The notes under the pieces were generated by a model. The model saw nothing but the letters and a program-made list of their open reading frames with translations. It made no database searches and was not told the DNA's origin. Source: Scleroderma bovista (taxonomy: Eukaryota; Basidiomycota; Agaricomycetes; Boletales; Sclerodermataceae). Taken from it: DNA of 64,000 bases. The DNA lies in the NCBI GenBank assembly GCA_037178675.1, contig JAYMGJ010000196.1, positions 1 through 64,000 on the forward strand, in the 5' to 3' direction. A program made the translations under genes and the position numbers. Shown piece by piece: positions 1 through 12,285 of the stretch. Position 1 is the first letter of the stretch. Each line of letters begins with the position of its first letter.

Positions 1-1761
1 TTCACCCCGTTAGTTGCGTGGATCGCGGACACACTGGAGGAAAGTCTCCTGGCGGGGACTGGCTCTAAGGCTTCTCCTATGACAACCGCTACTGCGAAGG
101 AATTTGGTGATGCATACCACCATCCCCCTCGTACTGCAGAGAATACGATCGCTGCCATCCGTACTGTGTGTTCACAACATTCGCCAACGGACTACAAAGA
201 CTTTCTGAAGGCCATCAAACAGTTTCAGCTGAACGGCGTTGTCGAGCTGTGTTGGATTGGCTGGGCATTATCGGATCCGTCTTTCTTTTTGAACCCCGAA
301 GTGCTGCACCACTTCCATCGGATGTTTTGGGACCATGACGTCCAGTGGTGTATCTCTGCAATGGGGGCCGCCGAGCTAGATTTTCGCTTCAGTCTTATCC
401 AGACTCTCGTCAGCTATCGATCATTCAGCGAAGGTATCTCGAAGCTTAAACAGGTCACCGGTCGTGACCATCGTGCGGTCCAGTGCTATATCATAGCCGC
501 TGTAGCTGGATCTGTCCCATGCCAGTTCCTCATAGCTATTCGCGTGCTCCTCAATTTCCGATATCTTGCACAGGCACCGTTGTTCACTACTCAGTCCCTC
601 GAAAGGGTTGCCAGTGCCCTACAGGAATTCCATGATAACAAGGAGGCAATCATACGTCAGGGTGCAAGAGCTCACTGGCAGATACCTAAACTCGAGCTCC
701 TCCAGAGCGTAGTCCCAAGCATTCGTCAATTGGGAGCCGTGATGCAGTGGTCTGCCGATGTCACGGAACACGCCCACGTCGAAGAGATCAAGGTTCCAGC
801 TCGCTCGGGCAATAATCAAAACTACTACAGCCAGATCGCGCGGCACCTGGACCGGCTAGATAAGTGTTTCCGTTTTGACTTAGCAACCTACATCGAGCAA
901 CGCGCTATGGACCAGGCAAACAATGGCAACAGGGACTCTGATTCTGATTCTGACGAACAACACGAACCAGATGCCGAAACCGTCCATCTTTCTGAGTATT
1001 CCACCCCAACTCATCAATTCCCTGACTACTTCTCCATCTCTGCCTCCCTCATCCTTGGTGCAAAACCTTCCGCTCCAAAACCCTATCGGACATTTGCCAC
1101 ATCAACAACCGGTTTCCATCTTGCCACCAAACCATCGTTACGGCTAAGTGTTGATGAAGCTGCCATCGCATATCAACTACCCAATCTCAAGGATACTATC
1201 ATCGCTTTTGCAAATGGAGATGTGCGTTTCCAGGGTCAACATGGCATCGAAAATCTCCAGATCTGGCACAAAGTACGTTTGCAACAACTATCATACCATG
1301 ACAAGGTTCCACTACAGCCTCAGACCCTGCTTGCCATCCCATCGTCGACCACAAATCCTTACGGCCGGTATGATTCGGTCATCATAAGTTTGCACTCTCA
1401 GAGTGACTGGCCAAAAAGTGGGCTAACGGATCATTCTGTTTCTCAATTGCGGATGATTTTCCGTCTCCCACGCTTGGACATGTTCCTCGCTTATATCCAA
1501 CACTTCCACATCTCGAATCCTACCGGTGTTAGTCCAGTGACTGGCATGCATATGCTCAGGCGGGCAGTCAGGGTGAATGGCCAATGAGTTGGCGAGGTAA
1601 TCCCTCTAGCTCACATCCGCTCTCCAGCTCATCTGGTCCCAAACTTTGGCTCTGGGGCACATTCTCGTCTGACAAATTTGAGTAGCTATGAACTGAGCAA
1701 CGAGTTCCATTTGAACAAATACTGGTCGAAGGAATTTTACTACGTGCTATGTTCAGCTTAA
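1..1761 (+). pseudogene. Plavaka-type transposase, C-terminal part, broken by one TGA
   Basis: DDE-type transposase of the Plavaka group of CACTA-like DNA transposons, found mainly in Agaricomycetes. The frame is open from base 1, so the protein begins outside the window. Family landmarks seen are WIADTLEE (codons 7-14), then FGDAYHHPPRT, and further on VTGRDHRAVQCYI and SGNNQNYYSQIARHLDRLDKC; the last region matches the domain annotated DUF6830 at the C-terminus of these transposases. A TGA at 1585-1587 interrupts the frame, yet the same frame continues with family-like sequence (VGEVIPLAHI, then FHLNKYWSKEFYYVL) to TAA at 1759-1761. An alternative start at ATG 79 exists but the open upstream codons match the family, so 79 is not the real start. 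I did not find terminal inverted repeats. Probably a dead copy. Confidence 0.85.
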
Positions 1762-2169
1762 ACAGTTTTACATCATTGGTTACTTTGTATTCATTTTTGC
1801 GTACGAGAAAAATATCGCGATGCCCCATCGGTGATGTGACGGATTGAATATAGATAAGAGCCAATTTCAGTAGTCCCCCTTCGTCGCTATCCCCTCACCA
1901 CACTCATCTCCCTGTGATGGACAGTCTTCCGATGTCAACCAGTAGCCCAAAAACACCGCAGAGAGGCCAAGTAAATAAGAACATTACCTTAATGAGCAAT
2001 GTCTCGGTGCTTATTTCTTTTTGCCAGCCGCTCGTCGCCCACAGGACCCCATTCAACCTGATGCGTGTAAGTTGGCACTCACTTATTGTTTGTCATAGAT
2101 CTGACGTGTCTGAAGCTTGCTTGCATACCTCCATCTTTGAGGTGCAAAAGTGATTGGTTCCGGGCCACT
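1762..2169. other. Intergenic stretch between Plavaka copy and FunK1 gene
   Basis: About 0.4 kb with no supported gene. It should hold the 3' edge of the Plavaka element and the promoter of the kinase gene. I see no clear TATA box or terminal inverted repeat. Confidence 0.4.
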
Positions 2170-5024
2170 ATGGATACCATGGTCGAAAATGACACCCACG
2201 AAATGCACTGGGAACTCTCAGAGGACGATAGCAACAAACTGCTGAACTTTCTTTTTCCAGATGAAGTTCTGTTCCTGAAATCGAAGGGAGAGCTGGTTGA
2301 GGATAAATCGGAACACTTTGTGATGGACCAGATCCTCAAACACTGCATCGTGCACAGGCTATATGTCGAAGGCCCCCTGAGTCACGCCTCTGTCTCCGGT
2401 TCTTCCAAAGGAAAGTCAAAAGAAAAGGTCACGATGGCAACAGGCCATTGGCTTGACGCTCCTGAGCTTCATGCAAAAGCTCCCGCAGCACGTGAGACCT
2501 CTCTTGTGCTCTTTTTCAACACTGTGATCAAGGCGGTTAATAACGCAACTTCAACAGTTACAGTCAGGTGAGTGACAGTAACTATTGTTTTCTGACGAAT
2601 TACTGATCTACTACTACAGGACATGGACCGCAGATTCCGCCACCCACCCCTTGGGTGGAGGGGATGCGATGAGAAAACCCGACCTATCATGTTGGCTCTC
2701 TCCTGGGGGGAAATTTGACTGGAGACACCTTGCAAGCTTTGCTGAGGTGAAGAATCGCGGTGGAAAGGACAATGAGAAGTCATCTTACATTGAAACAGCC
2801 GGGAAGGCATCTTGCCTGCTGTATGCACAAGATGGCCGACATGCTACTCCATGTATCCGCATCCTTGGATTGGAGATATTCCTCACCGTTTTTGATCGTG
2901 GCGGGTCAGTATCCACTTGCGGCTATGACATCAATCGTTGTCCATGTGAATTCTTATGCATTCTCATCGGTATCACTTCTGCCCCCAATAACATTCTTGG
3001 GTTCGACATCTCAATCAACTGGTTTCCGATGGAACGTGACGGCAAGGTGGTTCACATAAAAGAGTTGAAAATCAAGAAGGGTACCACCACCTATACGGTC
3101 GAGCTCACAAAAATACTTTTCATTTCGGACAATCTATGTGGTCGAGGGACGACGGTCTGGGAAGGCGTGATGACAGAGGAGGGTACCATGCAACTCAGGT
3201 GGGTGGTTGTGAAAGATTTGTGGATCGATCTGCTCTGGAAGTATATGGAGGGGATGATACTGTCAATCCTGAATGCGCATAACATCGAAGGTATCCCAAC
3301 ACTAATTCACGAGAAGCAGGTCCAAGCACCCTACCCCTCGACCATTACCGACGTGCTTGTCAACAACTCGACTCACTTCCTTCGAGCATTCCTTAGCAAG
3401 CACAAGACAAGTCCCTATTACCTCCGAGTCCTGTCTCGGATCATCACGCAGCCCGTTGGCGACCTCGTCACCGAATTCTCTTGTCTGGGAGAACTTCTGG
3501 TTGCTTTCCTTGATTATGTCATTGGTGAGTAAGATTATCATCTACGGGTTTACTGTGCTCATTGAATTGTTGATAGCTCATAAGCGAGCCTTCGAGAATG
3601 CAGGCATTTTGCACCATGATATCAGCCTCATCAATCTTTTCCTCACATTCGCGACCCATAGAAGTGATCATCGGGAATTCATACAGAAGATTTCTGGCCG
3701 GTCCAGGCATGAGCAAGATGCCTTGTGTGCCAAAATAAGCCATCTCAAGCGGCGCGGACTGCTTGGCGATTGGGGTTACACAGTCCCGGGAGCCGAGTGT
3801 ATCACCACTGCCACCGACTCGGGGGCCGACCAGCTTCCTGATGGCGCACATCCTCCCACATCGCCAGTTGAAATACCAGCAGAGTTCGACCACCTTGTTG
3901 AACCTAGTAACTGCGTCCCCGTCGTGCCTGTTCATTCAACGAATGCAATAACTTCCTTGACCCCAATATCAGACCTGACCAAGGAAGACAATATTGTGCT
4001 CAACATGGGCCCTGGCATGGGGAACGATCCGCGTGACACAATTGATACGTCCCCACTTTATTGTACTGTAAGTCCATCCTTTCTTGTGCATCACATAGCT
4101 TACAGTAATCACCAAACCTAGGGAACCTGGTCATGGATGTTGGCGCAACTTGTTATGGCCGGCGCCGGACAGCCAGTTATACATGATCAAAGCCACGATC
4201 TGGAGTCCATCTTCTACGTTCTTGTTGGTATATGCGTCCTGTTCGACAGGCCAAACGAGCCAAAGTGCGACAAAGATCTTGCGCAATGTTTTGACAAATA
4301 TTTCAATACTTTCGAGCCGAGCGTACTCAAGACCATTACCATCCAGTCAGATCTCACTTGGAAACCTTTTATCCTCCATCACATTTCATTGTACTTCCAA
4401 CCCATCATCCCCCTTCTGACACACCTATGAAAGGACATCATCCTACCCCTCTCCACTGACGACAACGACAATGTCCACCGCAAGGTAGATTTTACACATG
4501 ACATGTTCATTAGCGCAATCATCGAAACTCTCCTGCATCTCGGCCCCGGTGCATGGATTCCTGTAGATCAGGAAGGGGACAATGGTGATGATTCCAAACC
4601 ACATGCAGACCACTATGAAACCAAGTCTAATTTGGCCGATTTGGCAAGTGAAGTAAATTTCCCCCCCGCTGATGCCCCACATGAGTCATCGGAGTCCATA
4701 TCATCCTCATACCCACTGAACGTATCAACTCTCCCCCCTATGTTGCCCAGGCCCGCCCCTTACCGACCTTCTGCAGGTCCAGGCTTTTATAGTGTGGACT
4801 CAGGCCTAGCTCGTCACCATAGTACTCGTGAAGACGCTGAAGACCTGGAAGACCTTGATTTTCCACAAAAGCGCCGACGATCATCTTCTCGCAGTGCTTC
4901 CTCATCCTGTGCACCCAACTTATTGTTTCGCACTGCCTTGAACCACATTCTTCGCAATCGGAGAGGCCAGAGCACTGGTTCCGTGCCCCGATGCTCTGCA
5001 CATAATCCTGGTAGGCACCGCTAG
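2170..5024 (+). pseudogene. FunK1 fungal-type protein kinase, four exons, one in-frame TGA
   Basis: FunK1 (Pfam Pkinase_fungal) kinases are atypical protein kinases expanded in Agaricomycetes; their substrates are mostly unknown. Exons fit as 2170-2567, 2620-3524, 3577-4067 and 4122-5024, all joined in phase through GT..AG introns of 52-54 bases. The N-lobe part has the family signature RTWTADSATHPL..KPDLS. The catalytic loop reads GILHHDISLINLFL near residue 445 (HHD in place of HRD), the DFG equivalent reads GDWG, and exon 4 opens with GTWSWMLAQLV and then HDLESIFYVLVGIC. TGA at 4428-4430 (codon 701) cuts the frame, after which family-like sequence KDIILPLSTDD and FTHDMFISAIIETL continues in the same frame. 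The stop is consistent with an Arg CGA changed to TGA. The last about 100 residues are low-complexity Ser/Arg-rich. Translation would lose the C-terminal tail but keep the catalytic core. Confidence 0.82.
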
Positions 5025-5223
5025 CTCACTGTGCATTACAATCAAATCGAATCGTACTACTCATTCATTTGCTATCATTGACCGATTTACCTACATTGTA
5101 CAAAGTACGTACTGTTGTTGCAGTATGATGGACCATGAGTTCGCCACGAGGTGTGATATCCGGACTGAACACCATTTTACTCAAATAGACTCAATCTTTC
5201 TTCTTCTGATTGTTGACTCCCTC

Positions 5224-7757
5224 ATGCCTCCCAAGCGCAAACAGAGTAGCCAAACCGCCGCCAACTCTCAGTTTGCTGTTGAAGACGATGCTGTCTCGTC
5301 ACAGGCGAAGCGCCAGAGAGCTGTGCAGCCTTTTGATTCAGAACCTTTGCCTCTGGCTGGTGAATTCCACGAAAATTTAACTCGACTTTTACATGACATG
5401 CTGACAAGTTTTTGCAACAGATACAGAACTCGGTGGACAAACGAGGCGCTCTTCGCGCGCAGGGAAAGGTAATGGCAGGCAGCTCCAGCAGCTCAAGAAT
5501 CTCGAGCGTCTTCAAACCGCAAAACATTCGCGCCTGTCAAGGCGCAACCTTGACATGGCTACGCAGGGTCAAAAAGTCAACCCCATGGCTCCCGATCACT
5601 GTCCCGATGATGACGAGCCTAGCCAAATTCCACCATGGGCGCTGCAGTCAGCATTACCATCACCTATGCAAGGCTCCCGTATTCAACCAACATTCACGCT
5701 CTCTCAGGCCGGTCAATCGTTTGGTTTCAGATTTCCTTCTCAGGCTACCACTTCGACCAGCGGTACCCAGTCCATTGGGTCTCACAGTTCTTCCTTTCCG
5801 TCTTCCCACAGCTCATCGGTCTTTTTGCCCCCTGTGTCGCACAGAGGTTCTACGGCGCCGACCTCGCGCGCCACGTCCGAATGCGGGTCCAACAATGGCT
5901 ATGGAACAGCTGATATGGATGGCCTCCCCCCAAGACGGTCATCACACCTCCGTATGCTTGCAGCTGCTGCAAACCATTCCTCAGATGCTCCTCCACAGAA
6001 TTCTCGTGTCCGCCTCCTCTCTGATCAGCCTTCTGCGCTGCTCACTCAAGTTCCGCGTTCTACTCACGACGATAACTCCCATTCTCCTCCCCCACGCTCT
6101 GTGGGACTGCGTTGGACCCAGACATTCGCTCAACTCCCCTCCACCATATCCAAACCTCATACCATGTTCGCTACTGATTATGATGGAATAGACCAAGATG
6201 AAGACAGTGGCCAGCCCTTTGATGAAAGGTCCCAAAACAGTGCCGATGAAATTACAGGGTCAGCTGTGCACAATCCAAGTGAGTACCAACACTGTTTTTC
6301 CTATTAACTGCAATAAATCGGACGTCAAGTTGGGGATGCTGGGCATGGCAGCCAACTTGAGGAGGAGTATTCTGTTCAACCTGTATCTACTCAAAGTAAG
6401 TTTATCTGTGGTTGATACATTGTCCTGATAATTTTGTCAGGAGAAATTGAAGATGTCGTTGCTGGGCATCGCCAGCGAAATCGTGGTCCTCGTCTCCCTG
6501 ACAACGCGCAACTTCTGGCCATACGCAACCAACAGACTTCTGAAGCTTCCCGTTCTGCCCATTGTACTGCTATTGATGACGTGGATGATTTAGAAACCCT
6601 GATTTCTGCGTGCCTTCGTCCTCCACCAACTAGCCAGGCGTCTCTTGCTGATGTCAGTCCCAGTCCCACCCAGTCCAAGCCCGCTGCTACGTCCGTTGCC
6701 TCGGGTGTCATGCCTGAGGGGAACTCCAATCCTTCCCAGCTTCAATTTTACACCCCACCAGTTCGTGACATTATAGAGTGTGCAAAACAAATTTCTCATT
6801 GCGACATTGCCTCGGTCAACTCGTTTCCACTGTGTGTGGACTTCAACTGCAAGGCTACCGAATATATGAACGAAGCGATTGCTGAACGTCGGTCACGAGG
6901 CCTACTGATTCCTCAAGGTCTGTCATATTCACTTATAAGAACCAAGACTGACGGACAATGATGGTGGTTCATAAAGGATGGTGGCCCGAATATACATCCG
7001 GTATAACAAAGCTAGTATGTGTCGAGATATGAACCAATAGTGAACACGATCTAATATTTTTCAGCTCTGGGAAGACCTCGGTAATTGGCGGTCTGCCCTC
7101 AAGAAGAAAGCCCGCACCTACGTCCGTGAGTGCTACGAGTGGGACGCTCAAAACCGCCGCCATGTCAACGCCAATACCGCAAGGAAGCTTCTGGAACGCG
7201 GAAATTTCCTAAAGCATGGGTTGGATGAAGAGGTAGGTAAGAAACTCGCCAGTGATACACTCTAATAATGTTTCCTAGGGTCACACAAATAATCTTGCGC
7301 ACCCTGCGCTTTCGGGTCTCATTATTGACTTTTTCTACACAGGCGCCAACGCTATGGCGAATATTTTTCCAGAAGTCTTCCAGAATGAGGTACCCCGTGC
7401 TACTGTCGCATTGGCGGCCACTGCCGTATATATATTTTTTCATTTTAATACTCCTTTCCATATGCTGAACCACATGCAGATCAAGGTGGCCTTGGATGAG
7501 GTGGTTTCAGAGGGCAAGGAAGTCACGTTCAAGCGTGATGTTTACTCGGATATCTACATCGACATACTGGGTCTTATGGCAAAATGTGACACGGCACCCG
7601 TCCACCGTGCAAAGACAAAAGTGCTTCGCGTACAATGGGCGAAGATCGGAAGGTACAGTGTTGTATTTTTTATTCTGCCCGGCTCTGGCTTAACTATTTC
7701 ATTAGGAATGGCAGCTCCGCAGGTACAACGACTGGTTTTGACGTAGATCTCGATTAG
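5224..7757 (+). CDS. DUF6532-domain protein, nine exons, intact
   Basis: Function unknown; DUF6532 is a basidiomycete-expanded domain without a described activity. Exons that splice in frame: 5224-5359, 5421-6278, 6330-6395, 6441-6917, 6977-7014, 7065-7232, 7279-7425, 7480-7652, 7706-7757, giving 704 residues. The N-terminal two thirds are basic and then Ser/Pro-rich, probably disordered, and include TRRSSRAGKGNGRQLQQLK, a pattern usual at the start of this family. The domain itself covers the last about 250 residues: GWWPEYTSGITKL, LWEDLGNWRSALKKKART, LIIDFFYTGANAMANIFPEVF and VALAATA, then IKVALDEVVSEGKEVTFK and VYSDIYIDILGLM. The start at 5224 (MPPKRKQ) follows the open frame; an upstream in-frame ATG at 5125 is possible. 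The splice between exons 4 and 5 uses a weak donor (GTCTGT) and is the least certain. Confidence 0.75.
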
Positions 7758-7992
7758 GTTTTCACGCGATTATCATTCTCGTTATCTCCCCTCAATCTTA
7801 TCCTCATGTACTATCTACATTAGGATAGCAATCATCATCTCAGTCTGTTCTGCAACAATCTGTACCAAGCTGGAGTGATCTGTAACAGGCTGTCAATTTT
7901 ATTATCAGAGGCTGTAAGGCATTGATGCTGGGTATATCCCCCAGACTGGTAGCACTGGGACATACTGGAACACTCTAGACACTTCTAGCCAC

Positions 7993-8238
7993 TTAGGTAC
8001 CTTGTTGGGGGGTACCTGGGGATATTGGGCCACTGGCTAATGCTGTCCAGTACTGTCTGGTGGAGGGTTGGTTTGCTGATGCATGTTGTCCATTGCCTAT
8101 AAAACCAAACCAAGGTTCAGTTAAAAGAATTATATCAAACGAGTTTACCATTGCATTTAAGATGGCATGGCAGACTGAATTGCTCCGATTTGCATTGAGT
8201 TGTAGGATATTGATGGGCTTGGTATGTTGTCTCCTCAT
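7993..8238 (-). pseudogene. LINE ORF2, N-terminal endonuclease fragment
   Basis: Start of a non-LTR retrotransposon ORF2. The sequence INILQLNANRS followed by FDIILLTEPWFG fits the first two blocks of the exonuclease-endonuclease-phosphatase domain that begins such ORFs, with the catalytic glutamate in LLTEPW. Only about 80 codons remain before a stop; no reverse transcriptase is present. It lies directly behind the ORF1 fragment with an ATGA overlap. Confidence 0.72.
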
Positions 8239-8708
8239 AAGGGTATGGTATGGGTGGCGTTGTGGGTGTTGTTACTAGCGGTGGGGGTACTGTGATGTGG
8301 GCGGCCACCTTTGGAGGGGGTGTGGGTGGTGCCGGCATGAGCAATCCTTGTGGGACATTTTATGTTGTCGGTGGGGTGTGAGCCAGCACAGTTGGCACAC
8401 TTGTTCGGTAGGTGGTTGCAATCCTTTTGGTTGTCCCCAGACAGGGGACATTCAAGGCAGGCATGGTTGTCTTCTGTGTGATTGCCAGCGCAGGTCCTGC
8501 ATTTCGGGTCTTTGTTGCATTTAATATGACCATATGCCCAGCAGTTCGTGCATTGTTTGATTGGTTTTGTGTCTTGGTAGCGGGAGAAGGATGCTAGTCT
8601 GGCATACATTACTACTCTCCGTACATGACGCATGAGAAGCTCAACGTCTTCCTGTGATGAGGTTGTTAGTACTACTGACGAGTGCGATTTCTCACGTAGT
8701 TGCTCCGG
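8235..8708 (-). pseudogene. LINE ORF1, gag-like zinc-knuckle fragment
   Basis: C-terminal piece of a LINE ORF1 nucleic-acid-binding protein. It has a row of CCHC-like knuckles: CTNCWAYGHIKCNKDPKC, then CRTCAGNHTEDNHAC, then CPLSGDNQKDC and CANCAGSHPTDNIKC. The reading frame continues past 8708 into the adjacent LTR-like repeat, but that part is not LINE sequence; the repeat appears to have cut the ORF1 5' end off. The stop codon TGA overlaps the ATG of ORF2 by the four bases ATGA (8235-8238), an arrangement that allows reinitiation. Confidence 0.75.
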
Positions 8709-11053
8709 TGTCACACACCAAACATGTTTGGTACTGTGGACATGGAGAAAGTTAGCCGATGAAACTAATGTGAAGAACGCACACCCAAGATCTGTTGAAA
8801 GATTGTCCCGACTTGACGGATACAGACAGCCCTCGCTATCCATATCATGCAAAGTCAAGACTATCCTTATGCGAAGAATGAGTACAATCCTCATCGTAGC
8901 CATCTATCGCACAAGAATGACTATCCTGATGCAAGAGATGAATGCCAACGCTGACAGTCATCTATTGCATGAGAACCGCCAAGAAGCAGAAGAATCCAAG
9001 GAATAATGACCACTTCAGTATGAGAAAGCAACCTATTGCAGTCCAACTCCCATACCAGAACAACCAAAGAAGCAGAAGAAACAATTGAGAAATGAAGGAG
9101 AAAAGAGAAGAATCATTTTTAGTGCCCAAATGTCAAATTTAGGCACCCAGTGCCGGCATTCCGATATTTTGAATAGCTCTGCCATTTTTGAAGCTATCAG
9201 GCACATGACTATACCATCATGGAGCCTAGACCGTGCTCTATCTGCCTGTCAAGTTCCGACATAAATCCGTTTATTTCCCACGGAGATATTCTACCCGCAA
9301 TCCAGACACCCACTTCATCAGTCACTATAGAGTCCGCATTTTCTCTGGAATGTTTCTCCACTATTGCAGCAGACCTCAACTACGTCCTGCTCTTGGGACA
9401 GCCTCTCCCTGAGCTCCTGTGTACTTCCTGGTACATATCTTCCCAGCCTGCTCCCTCAATCCCTCTTGTTCTCGGTCAGCGCGTTCTCCTCATCAGTCCT
9501 GCGTCACGCACATACTTTGGTCGTCTCAAGTCTATTGTTAGACTTGAAAATTAATACCTGGTTGTCTCTGTGTCTCCTGAGTCCTCTGCATATGGTCCTT
9601 TCATCCCAGAGTCCTGTCACATCCATCTCCCTCCATCATTCATCTCGCTTCCCTGGACACGTCGAATCCGCTACTCACGTTTCACTTTGCTGCTATCCCG
9701 CAACAAACACGAATGAAACAGTGCTCTAGAACCCTTCTTAGGAGCCCTTATAGAGTACAGAACATTCCCCTTACTGCTCAAGGGAAGACTGCACTTCGGG
9801 AGCACCAATTTTCGCATTTTTTGTCCTACAGAAGCTCAACCCAAGGGATTTGTGACACACTGTGACCAGCTGTGACTCTACTTGTCATTCCAGGCCCCCT
9901 GACACTGCTCTTTTGGTCGGATCAATTCTCTTATTATCCCCCAGCCACTCCCATCAGTGGCACTGCTTCAGAAGCTCATCTCCAGATCTAAAGTTCAATG
10001 AATCACAGGTTGTGCTTCCCTTCTGTCTGAGTCACACAGAGCCACTCTGGCTCACTCTGACTCACTCTGCTGCGCATTATTCATCCCCTCTTGGCATTAC
10101 TAATCCCCATTACTCCCCTTACCAATCACTTACCAATCATCCTTCAAATCATGCTTATCATGCTGCTTATCAATTCATGACTCATGCCCCTATGATTCAT
10201 ATGCATTATGTCATCGCATATGATCATTTAGCTTCGATCTACTCATCCCCTGCTTTCCCCCCCTCTCTTTTGGGCCCCATGCAATGATTTTTCCATATTC
10301 TTGGTTGTGCACCCCTTTTTACCTATGTTTCTGCTCATTCCCTTGGCTCAGCAGCTTGTTTAGGCTTTCCCCATCGATGACTCAGCCTGATTACACTGCT
10401 TACTGATTGCTTACCAATTTCTTACCAATCTCTTACCAAGCACTTAGTCATTTGTGCTTACAGGGCCACAGCCCCTCCTGTATATAAACCAGCAGCCAAA
10501 GGCTGCAAGGAAGTGTCAGCTTCCCCCTCAATAAAGCGACCACAGTCACTCTCACTCTCTGTCTATAAGCTCCCTCTCTGTCTTTGGACTTGTAGGTCAC
10601 TCAGTGCTGGCCTAAAGCTCCACTATTGTTGTTTGTCAGATATATCTTGTATCTGATCAGTTCTCTAGGCTCAAGCGCAGTCTAGCTCATCCATCCACTC
10701 CATCCCATCACTCTCCATCGCATTCTTGAAGCAGGAACTGTCCCCTTGCTTCCCTGTTGTCCCATCACTGCTGTTACCCCCTATTGCTGTTCCATCACCA
10801 CTGCTCAATCCCAGGACTCTTCCTCTTCCTAACCACTGTGGTAGGCTGAAGAGGAGTCAATACCATCCCCAGTCACATCTATTCCCCATCAGAAGCCCTT
10901 CCCTTCCCTCCTGCACCTTGCCTGAAGGCGTGCAGCACCTTTCCCTGAGGAGATCATATACCAGATACGCAAAGGAAGACCACCACTCGCATATTGCTGT
11001 CATTTGGTGTTGGTTGTTGGTTGTTCTGACCTCTTCCCTCACTTAGGTGCACA
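8709..11053 (+). repeat. LTR-like dispersed repeat, copy A
   Basis: One of three copies of an about 2 kb repeat (the others at 13937-15817 and 33745-35845, both inverted relative to this one). It begins TGTCACACACCAAAC and ends near GGTGCACA, so it has TG..CA ends like an LTR. Shared landmarks in order are the segment CGTAGCCATCTATCGCACAA, the short conserved ORF at 9219-9554, many CTTACCAAT-type repeats, a TATATAAA at about 10481 and an AATAAA at about 10530. The left edge interrupts the LINE ORF1. I found no convincing target-site duplication for this copy. It could be a solo LTR or a short non-autonomous element. Confidence 0.72.
9219..9554 (+). CDS. Conserved orphan ORF inside LTR-like repeat, copy A
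   Basis: Short ORF shared by all three repeat copies. It contains FISHGDILPAIQT, AADLNYVLLLGQPLPE and SQPAPSIPLVLGQRVLL, then SPASRTYFGRLKSIVRLE. A stop replaces the codon after RLEN, and the same frame then continues VVSVSPESSAYGPF, so this copy is shortened relative to copy C. I do not recognise a family. Whether it is translated is unknown. Confidence 0.35.
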   Translation: MEPRPCSICLSSSDINPFISHGDILPAIQTPTSSVTIESAFSLECFSTIAADLNYVLLLGQPLPELLCTSWYISSQPAPSIPLVLGQRVLLISPASRTYFGRLKSIVRLEN

Positions 11054-11360
11054 GCGGTGGTGATACCTAACCTGCGGCACATACCGCGGTCTTACCCCAG
11101 TTCTGCCCTGTGTGACTTTGTAAGACAGCCATAGGTGCATGGGGTTGTAGTGACACCTAACCCGCGGTAGCTGCTGTGTACCATTTCCGTATTAGGCATC
11201 CTTTCTCCAAACATTGGTTTTATATGCTAGTTGTACCTACACCTAATCTACAGTAGTTACATCAATCCCGCGGCATTTCCACCTGACCCACGGTACGTAC
11301 CGCGGTGCCATTTGTGCATAGGTGTCCTCCGTGCTATACTGATTTAGTTAAGCTCACCTA
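11046..11360. repeat. Degenerate CCGCGG-containing short repeats
   Basis: The motif ACCTAACCCGCGGTA and close variants recurs at about 11067, 11152, 11237 (diverged) and 11280, with a longer shared unit (AGGTGCAYRG..GGT..TGA..CCTAACC) at 11046 and 11131. The perfect palindrome GGTACGTACC lies at about 11293. No coding potential is apparent. It sits between the LTR-like repeat A and the copia relic. Confidence 0.5.
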
Positions 11361-11618
11361 TACACCTACATGATAACACAATATGGGCTCATCCATTGAC
11401 ATGCATGAGAGGCAGGCCTGGGCCCACCCGAATGACATAGCGATCACAAATTATGTGCCCGCCTTAATGTGTAAATACTTTCTGGGCTCATTCATATGAT
11501 TCCATGACAATACCTAATTTGACCTATCTACCCTTCCCTTAATTGACACCCTAGCCCACCCCTAGTACATTGTGATAATATCTAAATATGTAGCCCATCC
11601 GTACCAATCGATAACAAA

Positions 11619-12285
11619 TCATTCCTGGGCTACCATCCGCTGGCCCGTGACACTCGGCCGATTTTCACCTTCGGGTGGCCGTGTAAGACGGCCTAAGTAG
11701 GTGCATGGGGTCCTATCAGGCCAATCCTTGCAGTGACCCCTGCTCTGGCTATTGTAGCCAACCCAGCATGCCAAACAAGCATGGGTACCTATTTTTGACG
11801 GATCCACATCATAGACCCATGTGCAAGTGCCCCAGGTGGGCAGCCAAGCAAGATTCAGCAGGTTTCCATGTACAGCCTCGAAAGGTGTCTTGCCTTCGAG
11901 CACTTTTGTCAAGGTATGATTTTTCAGCCAAGTTGTATAATTCATAACCTCCCTCCACAGGAAATGGGACAACCTGGAGTTGTATAATATGGCACAAACC
12001 TTTTTGGCCAAGACGCCATTCAGCTGCTCTGTAACTCTGTTATGCTGTGGCATGGTGTGCACGGTAAGTACACGTTCTGTTCCCTGGGCCTCTAGGTGAG
12101 CCGTGAACTCATTGTTAAGGTACTCACCTCCCTGATTGGTGCATAGGACATTAACTGCCTTGCAGTGGCTTTGTACTTCTTATAGGTCTTGAAAGCCTTC
12201 AATTTCTCCCGTGGGAGGTAAGGGACCCGTTTTGTGCGCCTTGTCATCTGTATAACTAATGTAGCACCAATCTGTGACTTGGTAA
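11619..12285 (-). pseudogene. Ty1/copia integrase relic
   Basis: Fragment of the integrase part of a copia-type polyprotein. Reading 5' to 3' on the minus strand: DWCYISYTDDKAHKTG, then after a frame change NQGGEYLNNEFTAHLEAQG and HTMPQHNRVTEQLN, then FLWREVMNYTTWLKNHTL and GKTPFEAVHG. The first corresponds to the region around the TDD, the second to the D..GGEY block (Asp replaced by Asn) and the third to the T.PQ.NG..ER block (Gly replaced by Arg). The frame is broken at least once (near 12180). No reverse transcriptase is seen. The relic lies between two inverted copies of the LTR-like repeat, but these are not its own LTRs since they are not direct repeats. Confidence 0.8.
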
